A DNA stretch of 64,000 nt from Lysobacter capsici (GCF_014779555.2 NZ_CP094357.1:1798001-1862000); one strand, 5' to 3'. Positions 18,882 through 29,995 are shown, numbered from the stretch's first letter. Notes: a model not told the origin generated them from the letters alone. Numbers and translations are program-made.

Positions 18882-20788
18882 GACAGGTCCTGTGTCGTAA
18901 CGGTGGAGGATGGGTGGGTGTGTGGTACGGATTCGCCGGGAGCGGCCATTGCGTCGGTGCGCGAGGGCGCGGCGGTGTCGTGTCCGCGTTGCTGCATCGC
19001 CCATAGCGCGGCGTAGCGGCCGGACGCGGCCAGCAGGGAAGCGTGGCTGCCGCGTTCGACGATGCGGCCGCGTTCGAGCACCAGGATTTCGTCGGCGCCG
19101 ACCACGGTCGACAATCGGTGCGCGATCACCAGGGTGGCGCGGCCTTGCGCGGCCTGGTCGAGTTCGCGCTGGATGCCGTGCTCGGTATGCGTGTCCAGCG
19201 CCGAGGTCGCTTCGTCGAAGATCAGGATCGCCGGCCGCTTGAGCAAGGTGCGCGCGATCGCGATGCGCTGCTTCTCGCCGCCCGACAGTTTCAGCCCGCG
19301 TTCGCCGACGTTGGTGTCGTAGCCTTGCGGCAGGGTTTCGATGAACTCGTGGATATGCGCGGCGCGGGCGGCGTCGAACACTTCCTCGCGGCTGGCTTCG
19401 GGGCGGCCGTAGGCGATGTTGTAGTACAGCGAATCGTTGAACAACACCGTGTCCTGCGGCACCACGCCGATCTGTCGTCGCAGCGAATCCTGGGTGACCT
19501 CGCGCAGGTCCTGGCCGTCGACGGTGATGCGACCGCCGGCGACGTCGTAGGAGCGGTACAGCAGCCGCGCCAGGGTCGATTTGCCGGCGCCGGTGCTGCC
19601 GACCACGGCCACGGTGCGGCCGGCCGGAACGACGAAATCGATCGCCGCCAGCACTTCGCGTTCGCCGTAGTTGAACGACACCTGCTCGAAGCGCACTTCG
19701 CCGCCGGACACGGCCAGTTCCGGCGCGTTGTCGCGATCGCGCACCTCGACCGGTTCGTCGAGCAGGGCGAACATGCGCTCCAGGTTGGCCAGGGTCTGCT
19801 TGGTCTCGCGGTAGATCATGCCCAGGTAACTCAGCGGCGCGGCCAGTTGCAGCAGGAACGCGTTGACCAGCACCAGGTCGCCCAGGCTCATGCGCCCGGC
19901 GACCACGCCGTCGGTCGCGCGCCACAACAGCAAGGTCAGGCCGGTGGCGATGATCGCGGCCTGGCCGATGCCGAGCAGCGAGGCGGCCTTGAGGCTCTTG
20001 ACCCCGGTGTCCTCCAGGTTGCGCAGGCGTTGATCGAAACGTCGGGCTTCGAAGCCTTCGTTGTTGAAGTACTTGACCGTTTCGTAGTTCAGCAGCGAAT
20101 CCACCGCGCTGGCGTTGGCCTCGGTGTCGGCCTCGTTCATGGCCTTGTAGTAGCGCTGGCGCCACTCGGTCATGCGCACGGTGAACAGCAGATAGGCCGC
20201 CAGCGTGCCCAGGGTGATCGCGGCGAAGCTCATGTCGTAGCGGCCGACCAGGATCGCGGTCACCAGCGCGATCTCGATCACCGTCGGCACCACGGTGTAC
20301 AGCGCGGTGTCGAGCAGTTCCGACACCGACGACATGCCGCGCTCGAGATCGCGGATGACCGCGCCGGTGCGCCGATCCATGTGGAAGCGCAGGCTCAGCA
20401 TGTGCACGTGCGCGAACACCCGCAGCGCGACCTCGCGCGAGGTCCGCGCCAGCACCCGCGCGAACACGATGCCGCGCAGTTCCTGGAAGACCGACGACGC
20501 CAGCCGCAGCGCGCCGTAGGTGCACAGCAGCAGCACCGGCACGGTCAGCGGGGTGGGTTTTTGATCCAGCGCATCGATCAGCTGCTTGAGCAGCAGCGGC
20601 ACGCCGGTGGTCGCCAACTTGGTCGCCAGCACCAGGCCCACGCCCAGCACGACCCGGCCGCGGTAATACCAGATCGTCGGCCACAGCCGGCGAATCAGCG
20701 TCATCGCGCCGGCGCCGCCGCGGGCTGCGGGCGGGCAGGGCGCTGCGGTGTCCGGCGCTGGGTTGGGAGGAATGGCGTCCGCGCTCAT
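18878..20788 (-). CDS. ABC transporter, fused membrane and ATPase domains (Atm1/HMT-like exporter)
   Basis: The product (636 aa) is an ABC half-transporter: six membrane segments in residues about 30-320, then an ATPase domain with Walker A G-S-T-G-A-G-K-S, signature L-S-G-G-E-K-Q, Walker B I-L-I-F-D-E-A-T-S-A-L-D and a H-loop I-A-H-R-L-S. The Y-F-N-N-E segment is typical of Atm1/heavy-metal-tolerance exporters, which move glutathione-linked cargo. It has no N-terminal peptidase domain. Its stop overlaps the ATP-grasp start, so the two are co-translated and it may export the modified peptide; a general role is also possible. The start is uncertain: 20788 (M-S-A-D-A) was chosen, 20704 and 20830 are alternatives. 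Confidence 0.85.
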   Translation of the reverse strand: MSADAIPPNPAPDTAAPCPPAARGGAGAMTLIRRLWPTIWYYRGRVVLGVGLVLATKLATTGVPLLLKQLIDALDQKPTPLTVPVLLLCTYGALRLASSVFQELRGIVFARVLARTSREVALRVFAHVHMLSLRFHMDRRTGAVIRDLERGMSSVSELLDTALYTVVPTVIEIALVTAILVGRYDMSFAAITLGTLAAYLLFTVRMTEWRQRYYKAMNEADTEANASAVDSLLNYETVKYFNNEGFEARRFDQRLRNLEDTGVKSLKAASLLGIGQAAIIATGLTLLLWRATDGVVAGRMSLGDLVLVNAFLLQLAAPLSYLGMIYRETKQTLANLERMFALLDEPVEVRDRDNAPELAVSGGEVRFEQVSFNYGEREVLAAIDFVVPAGRTVAVVGSTGAGKSTLARLLYRSYDVAGGRITVDGQDLREVTQDSLRRQIGVVPQDTVLFNDSLYYNIAYGRPEASREEVFDAARAAHIHEFIETLPQGYDTNVGERGLKLSGGEKQRIAIARTLLKRPAILIFDEATSALDTHTEHGIQRELDQAAQGRATLVIAHRLSTVVGADEILVLERGRIVERGSHASLLAASGRYAALWAMQQRGHDTAAPSRTDAMAAPGESVPHTHPSSTVTTQDLS

Positions 20789-21360
20789 CCCTGGCCCGAC
20801 TGAGTGGGCTTCGCGCGCGTGTCGCGGCAACGGCCGCGTCCGCCGCGGCTGGCTTCGTTATGTCCCATCACGCCCCAAGCAGATGGCTTCCCTGTGCGGT
20901 TTACGGTACCGGAAGGCTGGGTTATTGCCTATCGGCGACACATATCGGCCACAGGTCGATCAGGTACGGGCATCACAGTGCCGGCGATTGCGCCGACGGT
21001 TGACTTGCCCGGCGGCGTCCCCAACTATTGACGTCTGCGACACGGCATCCGGCCGCGTCCCGAATCGAGGTGGCCCGCGACCGATCGCCGGCCGAGCGTG
21101 CGACATGGACACTACCCGCGCCCATCGCTGAACCGCCGCAGGCTCCCGCAAGCGCAGGCGCCCTCGCGGCGCTTTTTTCTTGTCCGCCGATTCGTTCGAC
21201 CCCACGCGCCGGCCGGTCCGCAAACGACCTGTCCTGTCGCGCCACCGCTTCGACTGCCCGATCCCGGGTCGTCGCATCCGCCGAGCAGCCAACCCCCGGG
21301 GCGGCGCCAGCCGATGCGGCCACCTCATCGCCACGCCTGCCCAATCAAGACCTCAACGCC
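20789..21360. other. Intergenic region and thrS leader
   Basis: No supported gene lies here. The frame of thrS is open far upstream (to 21028) but lacks family similarity. The region should contain the promoter of the leftward ABC transporter and that of thrS, with a terminator-like hairpin at 21156-21178. Confidence 0.5.
21156..21178 (+). terminator. Terminator-like hairpin in the thrS leader (possible attenuator)
   Basis: AGGCGCC pairs with GGCGCTT (one G-T pair) around CTCGC and runs into TTTT. It lies about 180 bases before the thrS start with no gene upstream on this strand, so it may attenuate thrS transcription. Confidence 0.5.
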
Positions 21361-23262
21361 ATGATCGCCATTACCCTTCCCGACGGCAGCCGCCGCGAAT
21401 TCGAAAACCCCGTGTCCGTGATGGACGTCGCCGCCTCGATCGGCGCCGGCCTGGCCAAGGCCACCGTCGCCGGCGAAGTCGACGGCAAGCTGGTCGACGC
21501 CAGCGACCGCATCGACCACGACGCCAAGCTGCGCATCATCACGCCCAAGGACCCGGAGGGCGTCGAGATCATCCGCCACTCCTGCGCCCACCTGGTCGGT
21601 CACGCGGTCAAGCAGCTGTACCCGACCGCGAAGATGGTGATCGGCCCGGTCATCGAGGAAGGCTTCTACTACGACATCTGGTTCGAGCGCCCGTTCACGC
21701 CCGAGGACATGGCCGCGATCGAAGCGCGCATGACCCAGCTGATCGACAAGGACTACGACGTGATCAAGAAGGTCACGCCGCGCGCCGAGGTCATCGAGGT
21801 GTTCGCCTCGCGCGGCGAGGACTACAAGCTGCGCCTGGTCGAGGACATGCCCGACGAAAAGGCCATGGGCCTGTACTACCACGAGGAATACGTCGACATG
21901 TGCCGCGGCCCGCACGTGCCGAATACGCGCTTCCTCAAGGCGTTCAAGCTGACCCGCATTTCCGGCGCGTACTGGCGCGGCGATTCCAAGAACGAACAGC
22001 TGCAGCGCATCTACGGCACCGCCTGGGCCGACAAGAAGCAGCTCGCCGCCTACATCGAGCGGGTCGAGGAAGCCGAGAAGCGCGACCACCGCAAGATCGC
22101 CAAGCAGCAGGACCTGTTCCATCTGCAGGAAGAAGCCCCGGGCCTGATCTTCTGGCACCCGAAGGGCTGGTCGGTGTGGCAGGTGGTCGAGCAGTACATG
22201 CGCAAGGTCTACCGCGACAGCGGTTACGGCGAGGTGCGTTGCCCGCAGATCCTCGACGTGTCGCTGTGGCAGAAGTCCGGCCACTGGGACAACTACAAGG
22301 AGAACATGTTCTTCACCGAGTCGGAGAAGCGCACCTACGCGCTCAAACCGATGAACTGCCCGGGCCACATCCAGGTGTTCAACCAGGGCCTGCACAGCTA
22401 CCGCGACCTGCCGATCCGCTACGGCGAGTTCGGTTCGTGCCATCGCAACGAGCCGTCCGGCGCGCTGCACGGCATCCTGCGCGTGCGCGGCTTCACCCAG
22501 GACGACGGCCACATCTTCTGTCTGGAAAACCAGATCGAGTCGGAAGTGACCGCGTTCCACCAGCAGGCGCTGGCGGTGTACCAGCACTTCGGCTTCGACG
22601 AGATCCAGATCAAGATCGCGCTGCGCCCGGACTCGCGCCTGGGCGACGACGCCACCTGGGACAAGGCCGAAGGCGCCCTGCGCAGCGCGCTGTCGGCCTG
22701 CGGCGTGGAGTGGCAGGAACTGCCGGGCGAGGGCGCGTTCTACGGCCCGAAGATCGAATACCACCTCAAGGACGCGATCGGCCGCACCTGGCAGTTGGGC
22801 ACGATGCAGGTCGATTTCATGATGCCCGGCCGCCTGGGCGCCGAATACGTCGACGAAAACAGCCAGCGCCAGACCCCGGTCATGCTGCACCGGGCCATCG
22901 TCGGCTCGATGGAACGGTTCATCGGCATCCTGATCGAGCACCACGCCGGCCAGTTCCCGGCCTGGCTGGCCCCGGTCCAGGCCACGGTCATGAACATCAC
23001 CGACGCCCAGGCCGATTATGTGGCGGACGTCCGGAAAATCCTTGCAAATCAAGGGTTCCGGGTCGAGGCCGATTTGCGCAACGAAAAGATCGGCCGTAAG
23101 ATCCGCGAGCACACGCTCGATCGCGTGCCGTACCTGCTTGTGGCCGGCGACCGCGAGAAGGACAATGGCATGATTGCAGTGCGTACGCGGGCAGGGGAAG
23201 ACCTGGGGACAATGACCGTCGCCGAGTTCGCCTCGCGTTTGAACGCTGAGTCAGCCTTCTAA
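21361..23262 (+). CDS. thrS: Threonine-tRNA ligase
   Basis: The product (633 aa) charges tRNA-Thr. It shows the N-terminal TGS domain (I-A-I-T-L-P-D-G-S), the editing domain with H-S-C-A-H-L near residue 75 and a class II catalytic core: M-N-C-P-G-H, motif 2 [11 protein letters not shown], motif 3 [10 protein letters not shown], and the anticodon-binding C-terminus. I chose ATG 21361 because the TGS domain begins there. It heads the thrS-infC-rpmI-rplT-pheS-pheT block conserved in gammaproteobacteria. Confidence 0.97.
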   Translation: MIAITLPDGSRREFENPVSVMDVAASIGAGLAKATVAGEVDGKLVDASDRIDHDAKLRIITPKDPEGVEIIRHSCAHLVGHAVKQLYPTAKMVIGPVIEEGFYYDIWFERPFTPEDMAAIEARMTQLIDKDYDVIKKVTPRAEVIEVFASRGEDYKLRLVEDMPDEKAMGLYYHEEYVDMCRGPHVPNTRFLKAFKLTRISGAYWRGDSKNEQLQRIYGTAWADKKQLAAYIERVEEAEKRDHRKIAKQQDLFHLQEEAPGLIFWHPKGWSVWQVVEQYMRKVYRDSGYGEVRCPQILDVSLWQKSGHWDNYKENMFFTESEKRTYALKPMNCPGHIQVFNQGLHSYRDLPIRYGEFGSCHRNEPSGALHGILRVRGFTQDDGHIFCLENQIESEVTAFHQQALAVYQHFGFDEIQIKIALRPDSRLGDDATWDKAEGALRSALSACGVEWQELPGEGAFYGPKIEYHLKDAIGRTWQLGTMQVDFMMPGRLGAEYVDENSQRQTPVMLHRAIVGSMERFIGILIEHHAGQFPAWLAPVQATVMNITDAQADYVADVRKILANQGFRVEADLRNEKIGRKIREHTLDRVPYLLVAGDREKDNGMIAVRTRAGEDLGTMTVAEFASRLNAESAF

Positions 23263-23335
23263 CCGCGCACAGCGTGCAAAAGATCCCGTCCCGGCGGCAG
23301 TCCGGGACGGCGTGAACCACTTTGGAGATTCAACA

Positions 23336-23860
23336 ATCAGTACCCCCGAGAAGCCGAATCGTAAGAACCAGGAAATCCGTGTACCGCGCGTGCGCGTGAT
23401 CGGCAGCGATGGCGAAATGATCGGCGTGCTCACGCGCGACGAAGCGCTGCGCATGGCCGAAGAGGAAGAACTGGATCTGGTCGAAATTCAGCCCAACGCC
23501 GATCCGCCGGTCTGCAAGATCATGGACTTCGGCAAGTTCCGCTTCGAGCAGCAGAAGAAGGCCAACGAGGCCAAAAAGAAGCAGAAACAGGTCGAGATCA
23601 AGGAACTCAAGTTCCGTCCGGTCACCGACGAGGGCGACTACCAGATCAAGCTGCGCAACATGCGCCGCTTCCTGGAAGAAGGCGACAAGGTCAAGGTCAA
23701 CATCCGTTTCCGTGGCCGCGAAATGAGCCACCAGGAACTCGGCCGCGAAATGGCGGCCCGGATCGAGGCCGACCTCGGCGAGGACATCGTGGTCGAATCG
23801 CGTCCGCGCCTGGAAGGGCGGCAGATGGTCATGATGATCGCGCCGAAGAAGAAGATCTGA
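23336..23860 (+). CDS. infC: Translation initiation factor IF-3, with AUC start codon
   Basis: The product (174 aa) is IF-3: an N-terminal domain ([12 protein letters not shown]), the lysine-rich linker and a C-terminal domain ([16 protein letters not shown]). No ATG, GTG or TTG fits; the GTG at 23312 adds unrelated residues. ATC at 23336 sits 7 nt after GGAGA (23324-23328) and gives the family N-terminus S-T-P-E-K. infC genes characteristically use AUU, AUC or AUA so that IF-3 represses its own translation, so AUC initiation is expected. It lies 73 bases after thrS. Confidence 0.95.
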   Translation: MSTPEKPNRKNQEIRVPRVRVIGSDGEMIGVLTRDEALRMAEEEELDLVEIQPNADPPVCKIMDFGKFRFEQQKKANEAKKKQKQVEIKELKFRPVTDEGDYQIKLRNMRRFLEEGDKVKVNIRFRGREMSHQELGREMAARIEADLGEDIVVESRPRLEGRQMVMMIAPKKKI

Positions 23861-23871
23861 AGCTCAAATCG

Positions 23872-23903
23872 AACAGCCCCCGGAAACCCCGGGGGCTGTT
23901 TCG
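23872..23903 (+). terminator. Terminator after infC
   Basis: AACAGCCCC pairs with GGGGCTGTT in a strong GC stem, followed by TCGTT. The weak T tract may allow readthrough into rpmI-rplT. Confidence 0.65.
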
Positions 23904-24323
23904 TTGTGCGCGACCGATACGTGGCCGCGGCTGCGATGCGGGCTGTCGGCGCACCGGGCCGATGGCTTCGGCCGCCGCCGCCGCCGCGCAAATCGGCGCG
24001 GCCGGCGCCGTCCGCGCCCGAGGTCTTGCGCACTGTCGGCGCGGCCGACCCGCGCGGTTCAGCTCGCAGGACGCCGCCGCCGGCCGTTCTTGACGATTCG
24101 TCCGCGCATCAAGCCCCTGATTTGCAAGGGGATAGCCCGGTAGGCATAATGTGCGGCCCGGTTCTCCGGGTTTGTTGTTTGCTGCATCACGGACCTGTTG
24201 TGGATTCCTTTTGAATCAACGACTTACAAGCCGGCAAGGGCAGGACGGAAAGAGTGGCCGCGCTTCACCGCGCACAGTGCCACCGCCCAGGCCAGTGACA
24301 TAAACCTCCGAAAGGACATCGCA
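23904..24323. other. Long leader upstream of rpmI
   Basis: No gene is supported in these 420 bases. The part nearest rpmI is less GC-rich and probably holds a separate promoter. In other bacteria L20 represses this operon by binding the leader RNA; I cannot trace a specific L20 site here. Confidence 0.4.
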
Positions 24324-24521
24324 ATGCCCAAGATCAAGACCAATCGGGCGGCAGCCAAACGCTTCCGGAAGACCGCTTCCGGCAAGTACAAGTGCGGCCA
24401 CGCCAATAAGAGCCACATCCTCACCAAGAAAGCGACCAAGCGGAAGCGCAACCTGCGGCAGACGAACCACGTTCGTGCCGAGGACGCTGGCCGTCTGGAC
24501 CGCATGCTTCCGTATTTGTGA
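24324..24521 (+). CDS. rpmI: Ribosomal protein bL35
   Basis: The product (65 aa) is full-length bL35, [14 protein letters not shown] at the start and L-D-R-M-L-P-Y at the end. The ATG at 24324 follows GAAAGGACAT. It is 12 bases upstream of rplT, as in most bacteria. Confidence 0.97.
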   Translation: MPKIKTNRAAAKRFRKTASGKYKCGHANKSHILTKKATKRKRNLRQTNHVRAEDAGRLDRMLPYL

Positions 24522-24533
24522 GGAGACTGAACA

Positions 24534-24893
24534 ATGGCACGAGTTAAACGTGGTGTTACGGCGCGTCGCCGCCACAAGAAAATCCTGAAGCAGGCCAAGG
24601 GCTACTACCACGCCCGTCGCAAGGTCTTCCGCGTCGCCAAGCAGGCGGTCACGAAGGCGCTGCAGTACGCCTACATCGGCCGCAAGCAGAAGAAGCGCAA
24701 TTTCCGTTCGTTGTGGATCACGCGTATCAACGCGGCGGCCCGCATCAACGGTCTGAGCTACAGCCGTTTCATGAACGGCCTGCTGAAGTCCGGCATCACC
24801 CTCGACCGCAAGGTGCTGGCGGACATCGCCGTGCACGACGCGGTGGGTTTTGCGGCGCTGGCCGAAAAGGCGAAGAGCGCGCTCGCGGCTTAA
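24534..24893 (+). CDS. rplT: Ribosomal protein bL20
   Basis: The product (119 aa) is bL20, an early 50S assembly protein. The N-terminus [11 protein letters not shown] and the segment [14 protein letters not shown] are diagnostic. AGGAG lies upstream of the ATG. It is cotranscribed with rpmI. Confidence 0.97.
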   Translation: MARVKRGVTARRRHKKILKQAKGYYHARRKVFRVAKQAVTKALQYAYIGRKQKKRNFRSLWITRINAAARINGLSYSRFMNGLLKSGITLDRKVLADIAVHDAVGFAALAEKAKSALAA

Positions 24894-25043
24894 TGCGGAT
24901 CCCTCCGCGAAAGCCCGCACCCTCGTGTGCGGTCTTTCGGCGAGGAGCTTAGGCATGGGGAAGGGCGCAAGTCCTTCCCCATTGTCGTTTCTGGACCCGG
25001 CAAACCGGCCGCGCGGCGCGGCATCAACTCCAGGGAATGTGCG

Positions 25044-25463
25044 ATGAAAGGAATCTCGAACTGTGCTTGGCTGCTGCTGGGTCTGGCGCTGGCCTCGATG
25101 TCGGTTTCGGCGCAGGAACTCAGCGCGCGCCAACAGCGCGAAGCCGATGCGCTCAAGCGGTTCGGTGAGGTGATGGGTGGAATGGCGCGCAACGAACAGT
25201 GCAAGGTGCTGGACGAGGCGCGCAGCAAGCAATATTCGGACGACGTGGCCACGATCACCCGCAAGCTCGAGCGCCAGGTGTCCGGTGAGAAACTGCTCGG
25301 GGTGGTCATCAACGCCTCGGTCGCGACCGCCGCGCCGGAACAGGCCGCGGGCTGCGACGAAGCGACCAGGGAGGCCGTCGAGGCGGCCAGCGAACAGGCG
25401 AGGGACTGGGCGAACGAAATCCGTCCGGTTCGATCGCGGGACACACAACGCACAGCACAGTGA
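25044..25463 (+). CDS. Small secreted protein of unknown function
   Basis: The product (139 aa) has a signal peptide (basic start, L-L-L-G-L-A-L-A-S-M-S-V-S-A, cleavage likely before Q-E-L) and a helical, charged mature part with two cysteines (E-Q-C-K and A-G-C-D) that could pair. AGGGA lies 7 nt upstream of ATG 25044. It sits between rplT and pheS, an unusual insertion into a conserved operon, and ends 15 bases before pheS, so it is probably cotranscribed. I do not recognise the family. Confidence 0.6.
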   Translation: MKGISNCAWLLLGLALASMSVSAQELSARQQREADALKRFGEVMGGMARNEQCKVLDEARSKQYSDDVATITRKLERQVSGEKLLGVVINASVATAAPEQAAGCDEATREAVEAASEQARDWANEIRPVRSRDTQRTAQ

Positions 25464-26489
<1,026 letters not shown>

Positions 26490-26493
26490 GAAG

Positions 26494-26616
26494 CGGGAGT
26501 CGGGAATGGGGAATCGGGAATCGTAAGGGCGGCTGTGCCGCTATCACGGTTCCGATGGCTCTTCCCGATCTCGCGCAGCGCTTTCCGATTCTCGATTCCC
26601 CATTCCCGATTCCCGG
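26494..26616. repeat. Inverted GGGAATCGGGAAT-type repeat between pheS and pheT
   Basis: The left arm (26494-26523) is built of GGGAATGGGGAATCGGGAAT-type units and the right arm (26583-26616) is its reverse complement, so the RNA would fold into a large hairpin. Similar pairs occur at 29771-29845 and 43680-43812. Confidence 0.85.
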
Positions 26617-26625
26617 CCTGACCCC

Positions 26626-29055
26626 ATGAAATTCAGCGAAAACTGGCTCCGCCAGCACGTCCCGACCGCCGCCACGCGCGAGCAGCTCGCCGCGACCCTG
26701 ACCGCGATCGGATTGGAAGTCGAAGAAGTTACCGAGCTCGGCGCGGCGCTGGACGGCGTGGTGGTCGCGCGCATCGTCAGCGCGGACAAACATCCGGAAG
26801 CCGATCGGCTGCAGGTGTGTCAGGTCGATACCGGCGCCGGCATGGTCCAGATCGTCTGCGGCGCGCCGAACGCGCGCGCCGGTCTGGTCGCGCCGCTGGC
26901 CACGGTCGGCGCCACGCTGCCCGGCGGCATCGCGATCAAGGCGGCCAAGCTGCGCGGCGTGGAGTCGTTCGGCATGCTGTGTTCGGCCAAGGAACTGGGC
27001 ATCGACGCCGACGCCTCGGGCCTGCTCGAGCTGCCGGCCGATGCCGTCGCCGGCACCGCGCTGGCGCAGTACCTCGGCCTGCCCGACGCCAGCATCGAGA
27101 TCAAGCTCACCCCCAATCGCGCCGACTGCTTCAGCGTGCGCGGCATCGCCTTCGATGTCGCCGCGGCGACCGGCAGCACGGTGGCCGCGCTGGACATCGC
27201 GCCGGTGCCGGCGGTGACCGACTCGGCGCTGCATGTCGAACTCAGCGCCGGCGCGGATGTGCCGCGCTACTGCGGCCGGGTGATCGAAGGCGTCGACGCG
27301 ACCGCGCCGACCCCGGTGTGGATGGCCGAGCGCCTGCGCCGCAGCGGCGTGCGTCCGGTGTCGCTGCTGGTCGACATCACCCAGTACGTGATGCTCGATC
27401 TCGGTCAGCCCATGCATGCTTTCGACCGCGACACCCTGAGCGGCCCGGTCGGCGTGCGCCATGCGCGCGCGGGCGAGGTCACCAAGTTGCTCAACGGCCA
27501 GGATGCGAGCCTGGACGAACAGTTCATCGCGATCACCGACGGCGAAGGCGCCGCGCAACGGGTGATCGCGCTCGGCGGGATCATGGGCGGTTTCGACAGC
27601 CGGGTGACCGACGCGACCCGCAACGTGTTCCTGGAAGCGGCGCATTTCGCGCCCGCCGCGATCATCGGCCGCGGCCGCAAGCTCGGCCTGCACACCGACG
27701 CCGGCCACCGCTTCGAGCGCGGCGTCGATCCCGAACTGCCGCGCACCGCGATCGAATACGCGACCCGCCTGATCCTCGACATCGCCGGCGGCACGCCCGG
27801 CCCGGTGGTCGAATCGGCGCTGCCCGATCATCTGCCGCATCCGCTTCCGGTCGTGCTGCGGCGCGCGCGCCTGGCGCGGGTGCTCGGCCTGAATGTCGCT
27901 GACGCCGATGTCGAACGAATCCTGCAGGCGCTGGGCCTGACGGTGGAGCGCAGCGACGACGGCTGGCGGGTGACCCCGCCGAGCCGCCGCTTCGATATCG
28001 CGATCGAGGAAGACCTGATCGAGGAAATCGCCCGCATCCATGGCTACGACGCGATCCCGACCACCTTGCCCGGCGGCGCCGCGCGCCTGATCGCGCCGAC
28101 CGAGACCCGCGTCGACAGCGCCACCGTGCGCCGCCAGCTGGCCGCGCGCGACTATCTGGAAGCGATCAATTACGCCTTCGTCGACGCCGCCTGGCTGCAG
28201 CTGTGGCAGGCCGAGGCCGGCGCGGTGCCGCTGGCCAATCCGCTCAGCGCCGAGCTCGGGGTCATGCGCACGATGCTGCTGCCGGGTCTGGTCGCCGCGC
28301 TGGGCCGCAATGCCTCGCGCCAGCAGGACCGGGTGCGCTTGTTCGAGCTGGGCAATGTGTTTGCCGGCCGGGATTCGGGAGTTGGGATTCGGGATTCGCA
28401 AACGCAGAGCCTGGCGCCGGTCGAGACGCAGCGGGTGGCCGCGGCGGTGTGCGGTTCGGCGCGGGCGGAGCAGTGGGCGGTCGCTTCGGCGCCGGTCGGG
28501 TTCCACGACCTGCGCGGCGATCTGGACAGCCTGGCGATCAGCGCCGGCGCGCAGCTCGAATACCGGCCGTCGCAGCCGGCCTGGGCGCATCCTGGCCGTT
28601 CGGCCGACGTGTACCGGATCGACGGCGGCCGCGAGCAGCGGCTGGGCTGGATCGGCCAGCTGCACCCGCGCCTGCAGCGCGCGCTGGACCTGGATCAGGA
28701 CGTGATCGCGTTCGAGCTGGATCTCGCGCCGCTGGTCGAGCGCGCCATCCCGAAGGCCGGGGCACAGTCCAAGTACCCGTCGGTGCGCCGCGATCGCGCG
28801 TTCATCGTCGCCGATTCGGTCCCCTGGGCGGCCATTCAGGCCACCGTGAAGGCGGCCGCCGGCCCGATCCTGCGCGAACTGGTGCTGTTCGACCGCTACC
28901 AGGGCAAGGGCGTGGAAACCGGATTCAAGAGTCTCGCTATGGGCTTGATTGTGCAGGATGAATCGCGCACCCTGACTGACCGGGATGTGGATGCGGTCGT
29001 GGCTGAAGTGACGGCCGCGGTGGAGCGGGAACACGGCGCGAAACTGCGCGCCTGA
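26626..29055 (+). CDS. pheT: Phenylalanine-tRNA ligase beta subunit
   Basis: The product (809 aa) is full-length PheT: an N-terminal tRNA-binding domain ([10 protein letters not shown] near residue 47), the B3/B4 editing domains, B5, a catalytic-like core and a C-terminal anticodon-binding FDX domain (F-D-R-Y-Q-G-K-G). It starts at ATG 26626, just after the repeat. Around residues 582-592 the peptide [11 protein letters not shown] is encoded by GGGATTCGGGA-type DNA like the intergenic repeats, suggesting a repeat copy was absorbed in frame at a surface loop. Confidence 0.96.
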   Translation: MKFSENWLRQHVPTAATREQLAATLTAIGLEVEEVTELGAALDGVVVARIVSADKHPEADRLQVCQVDTGAGMVQIVCGAPNARAGLVAPLATVGATLPGGIAIKAAKLRGVESFGMLCSAKELGIDADASGLLELPADAVAGTALAQYLGLPDASIEIKLTPNRADCFSVRGIAFDVAAATGSTVAALDIAPVPAVTDSALHVELSAGADVPRYCGRVIEGVDATAPTPVWMAERLRRSGVRPVSLLVDITQYVMLDLGQPMHAFDRDTLSGPVGVRHARAGEVTKLLNGQDASLDEQFIAITDGEGAAQRVIALGGIMGGFDSRVTDATRNVFLEAAHFAPAAIIGRGRKLGLHTDAGHRFERGVDPELPRTAIEYATRLILDIAGGTPGPVVESALPDHLPHPLPVVLRRARLARVLGLNVADADVERILQALGLTVERSDDGWRVTPPSRRFDIAIEEDLIEEIARIHGYDAIPTTLPGGAARLIAPTETRVDSATVRRQLAARDYLEAINYAFVDAAWLQLWQAEAGAVPLANPLSAELGVMRTMLLPGLVAALGRNASRQQDRVRLFELGNVFAGRDSGVGIRDSQTQSLAPVETQRVAAAVCGSARAEQWAVASAPVGFHDLRGDLDSLAISAGAQLEYRPSQPAWAHPGRSADVYRIDGGREQRLGWIGQLHPRLQRALDLDQDVIAFELDLAPLVERAIPKAGAQSKYPSVRRDRAFIVADSVPWAAIQATVKAAAGPILRELVLFDRYQGKGVETGFKSLAMGLIVQDESRTLTDRDVDAVVAEVTAAVEREHGAKLRA
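28370..28399. repeat. Intragenic copy of the GGGATTCGGGA repeat
   Basis: Three tandem units of the family (GGATTCGGGA, GTTGGGATTC, GGGATTC) lie inside pheT in frame. It is a single arm with no inverted partner nearby. Confidence 0.7.
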
Positions 29056-29113
29056 CCCCGATCCGGCATCACTGGCATGGACGTCCCAGCCCGGGCGTCG
29101 CGCAGAGGACAAC

Positions 29114-29428
29114 ATGGCACTAACGAAAGCGGAAATGGCGGAGCGGTTGTTCGACGAAGTCGGGCTGAACAAGCGCGAGGCCAAGGAGTTCGTCGACGCG
29201 TTCTTCGATGCGCTGCGCGAAGCACTGGAGCAGGGCCGCCAGGTCAAGCTGTCGGGCTTCGGCAACTTCGATCTGCGCCGCAAGAACCAGCGACCCGGCC
29301 GCAATCCCAAGACCGGCGAAGAAATTCCGATCTCGGCGCGCACGGTGGTCACCTTCCGTCCGGGCCAGAAGCTGAAGGAACGCGTCGAGGCTTACAGCGG
29401 AGGCGAGCATGCTGGATCCGGGCAGTAA
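29114..29428 (+). CDS. ihfA: Integration host factor alpha subunit
   Basis: The product (104 aa) is a DNABII DNA-bending protein. The alpha subunit is recognised by the start [11 protein letters not shown], the arm tip [10 protein letters not shown] and its position right after pheT, as in E. coli. With IhfB it bends DNA for transcription, replication and recombination. It overlaps the following MerR-type gene by 20 bases. Confidence 0.95.
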   Translation: MALTKAEMAERLFDEVGLNKREAKEFVDAFFDALREALEQGRQVKLSGFGNFDLRRKNQRPGRNPKTGEEIPISARTVVTFRPGQKLKERVEAYSGGEHAGSGQ

Positions 29429-29765
29429 CCGCGAACTTCCGCCGATCCCGGCGAAGCGCTACTTCACCATCGGTGAGGTCAGCGAGCTGTGCGACGTCAA
29501 GCCGCACGTGCTGCGTTACTGGGAAACCGAATTTCCGACCCTCAACCCGGTCAAGCGTCGCGGCAACCGTCGCTACTACCAGCGCCACGAAGTGCTGATG
29601 GTGCGGCAGATCCGCGGCCTGCTGTACGAGCAGGGCTACACCATCGGCGGCGCGCGCCTGCGCCTGGAGGGCGAGTCGGCGAAGGACGAATCGGCGCTGA
29701 GCTCGCAGATCGTCAAGCAGGTGCGGATGGAACTGGAAGAAGTTCTACAGCTGCTGCGGCGCTGA
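29409..29765 (+). CDS. MerR-family transcriptional regulator
   Basis: The product (118 aa) has a MerR helix-turn-helix at residues about 17-85 ([22 protein letters not shown]), followed by a short coiled coil. It lacks an effector domain and the metal-binding cysteines of the classical members. This small regulator follows ihfA in many gammaproteobacteria and is of unknown target. It starts inside ihfA, pointing to translational coupling. Confidence 0.9.
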   Translation: MLDPGSNRELPPIPAKRYFTIGEVSELCDVKPHVLRYWETEFPTLNPVKRRGNRRYYQRHEVLMVRQIRGLLYEQGYTIGGARLRLEGESAKDESALSSQIVKQVRMELEEVLQLLRR

Positions 29766-29770
29766 AAGAC

Positions 29771-29845
29771 CGGGAATCTGGAATGGAGAATCGGGAATCG
29801 GCGGTCCGCCTGCAACGATTCCCGATTCTCCATTCCCGATTCCCG
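29771..29845. repeat. Inverted GGGAATCGGGAAT-type repeat after the MerR gene
   Basis: The left arm (29771-29800) and right arm (29817-29845) are complementary copies of the same family, forming a compact hairpin that may end or stabilise the upstream transcript. Confidence 0.85.
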
Positions 29846-29897
29846 TAACAAGCGGCTATACTTGCCGCCCGTTCGCAAGAGCGGATCAGCACCATGT

Positions 29898-29974
29898 CGG
29901 GGCGTAGCGCAGCCTGGTAGCGCATCTGCCTGGGGGGCAGAGGGTCGTCGGTTCAAATCCGGCCGTCCCGACCA
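29898..29974 (+). tRNA. tRNA-Pro (anticodon GGG)
   Basis: A complete 77-nt cloverleaf: acceptor CGGGGCG pairs with CGTCCCG, D arm GCGCAGCCTGGTAGCGC, anticodon loop CTGGGGG, T arm GTCGGTTCAAATCCGGC with encoded CCA. Confidence 0.95.
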
Positions 29975-29995
29975 CTGATCGAGCCGTAAACGCAG

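Noticed and set aside
21028..21360. N-terminal extension of ThrS from an upstream TTG
   Set aside because: The TGS domain starts at 21361 and the upstream part lacks family sequence and contains a terminator-like hairpin.
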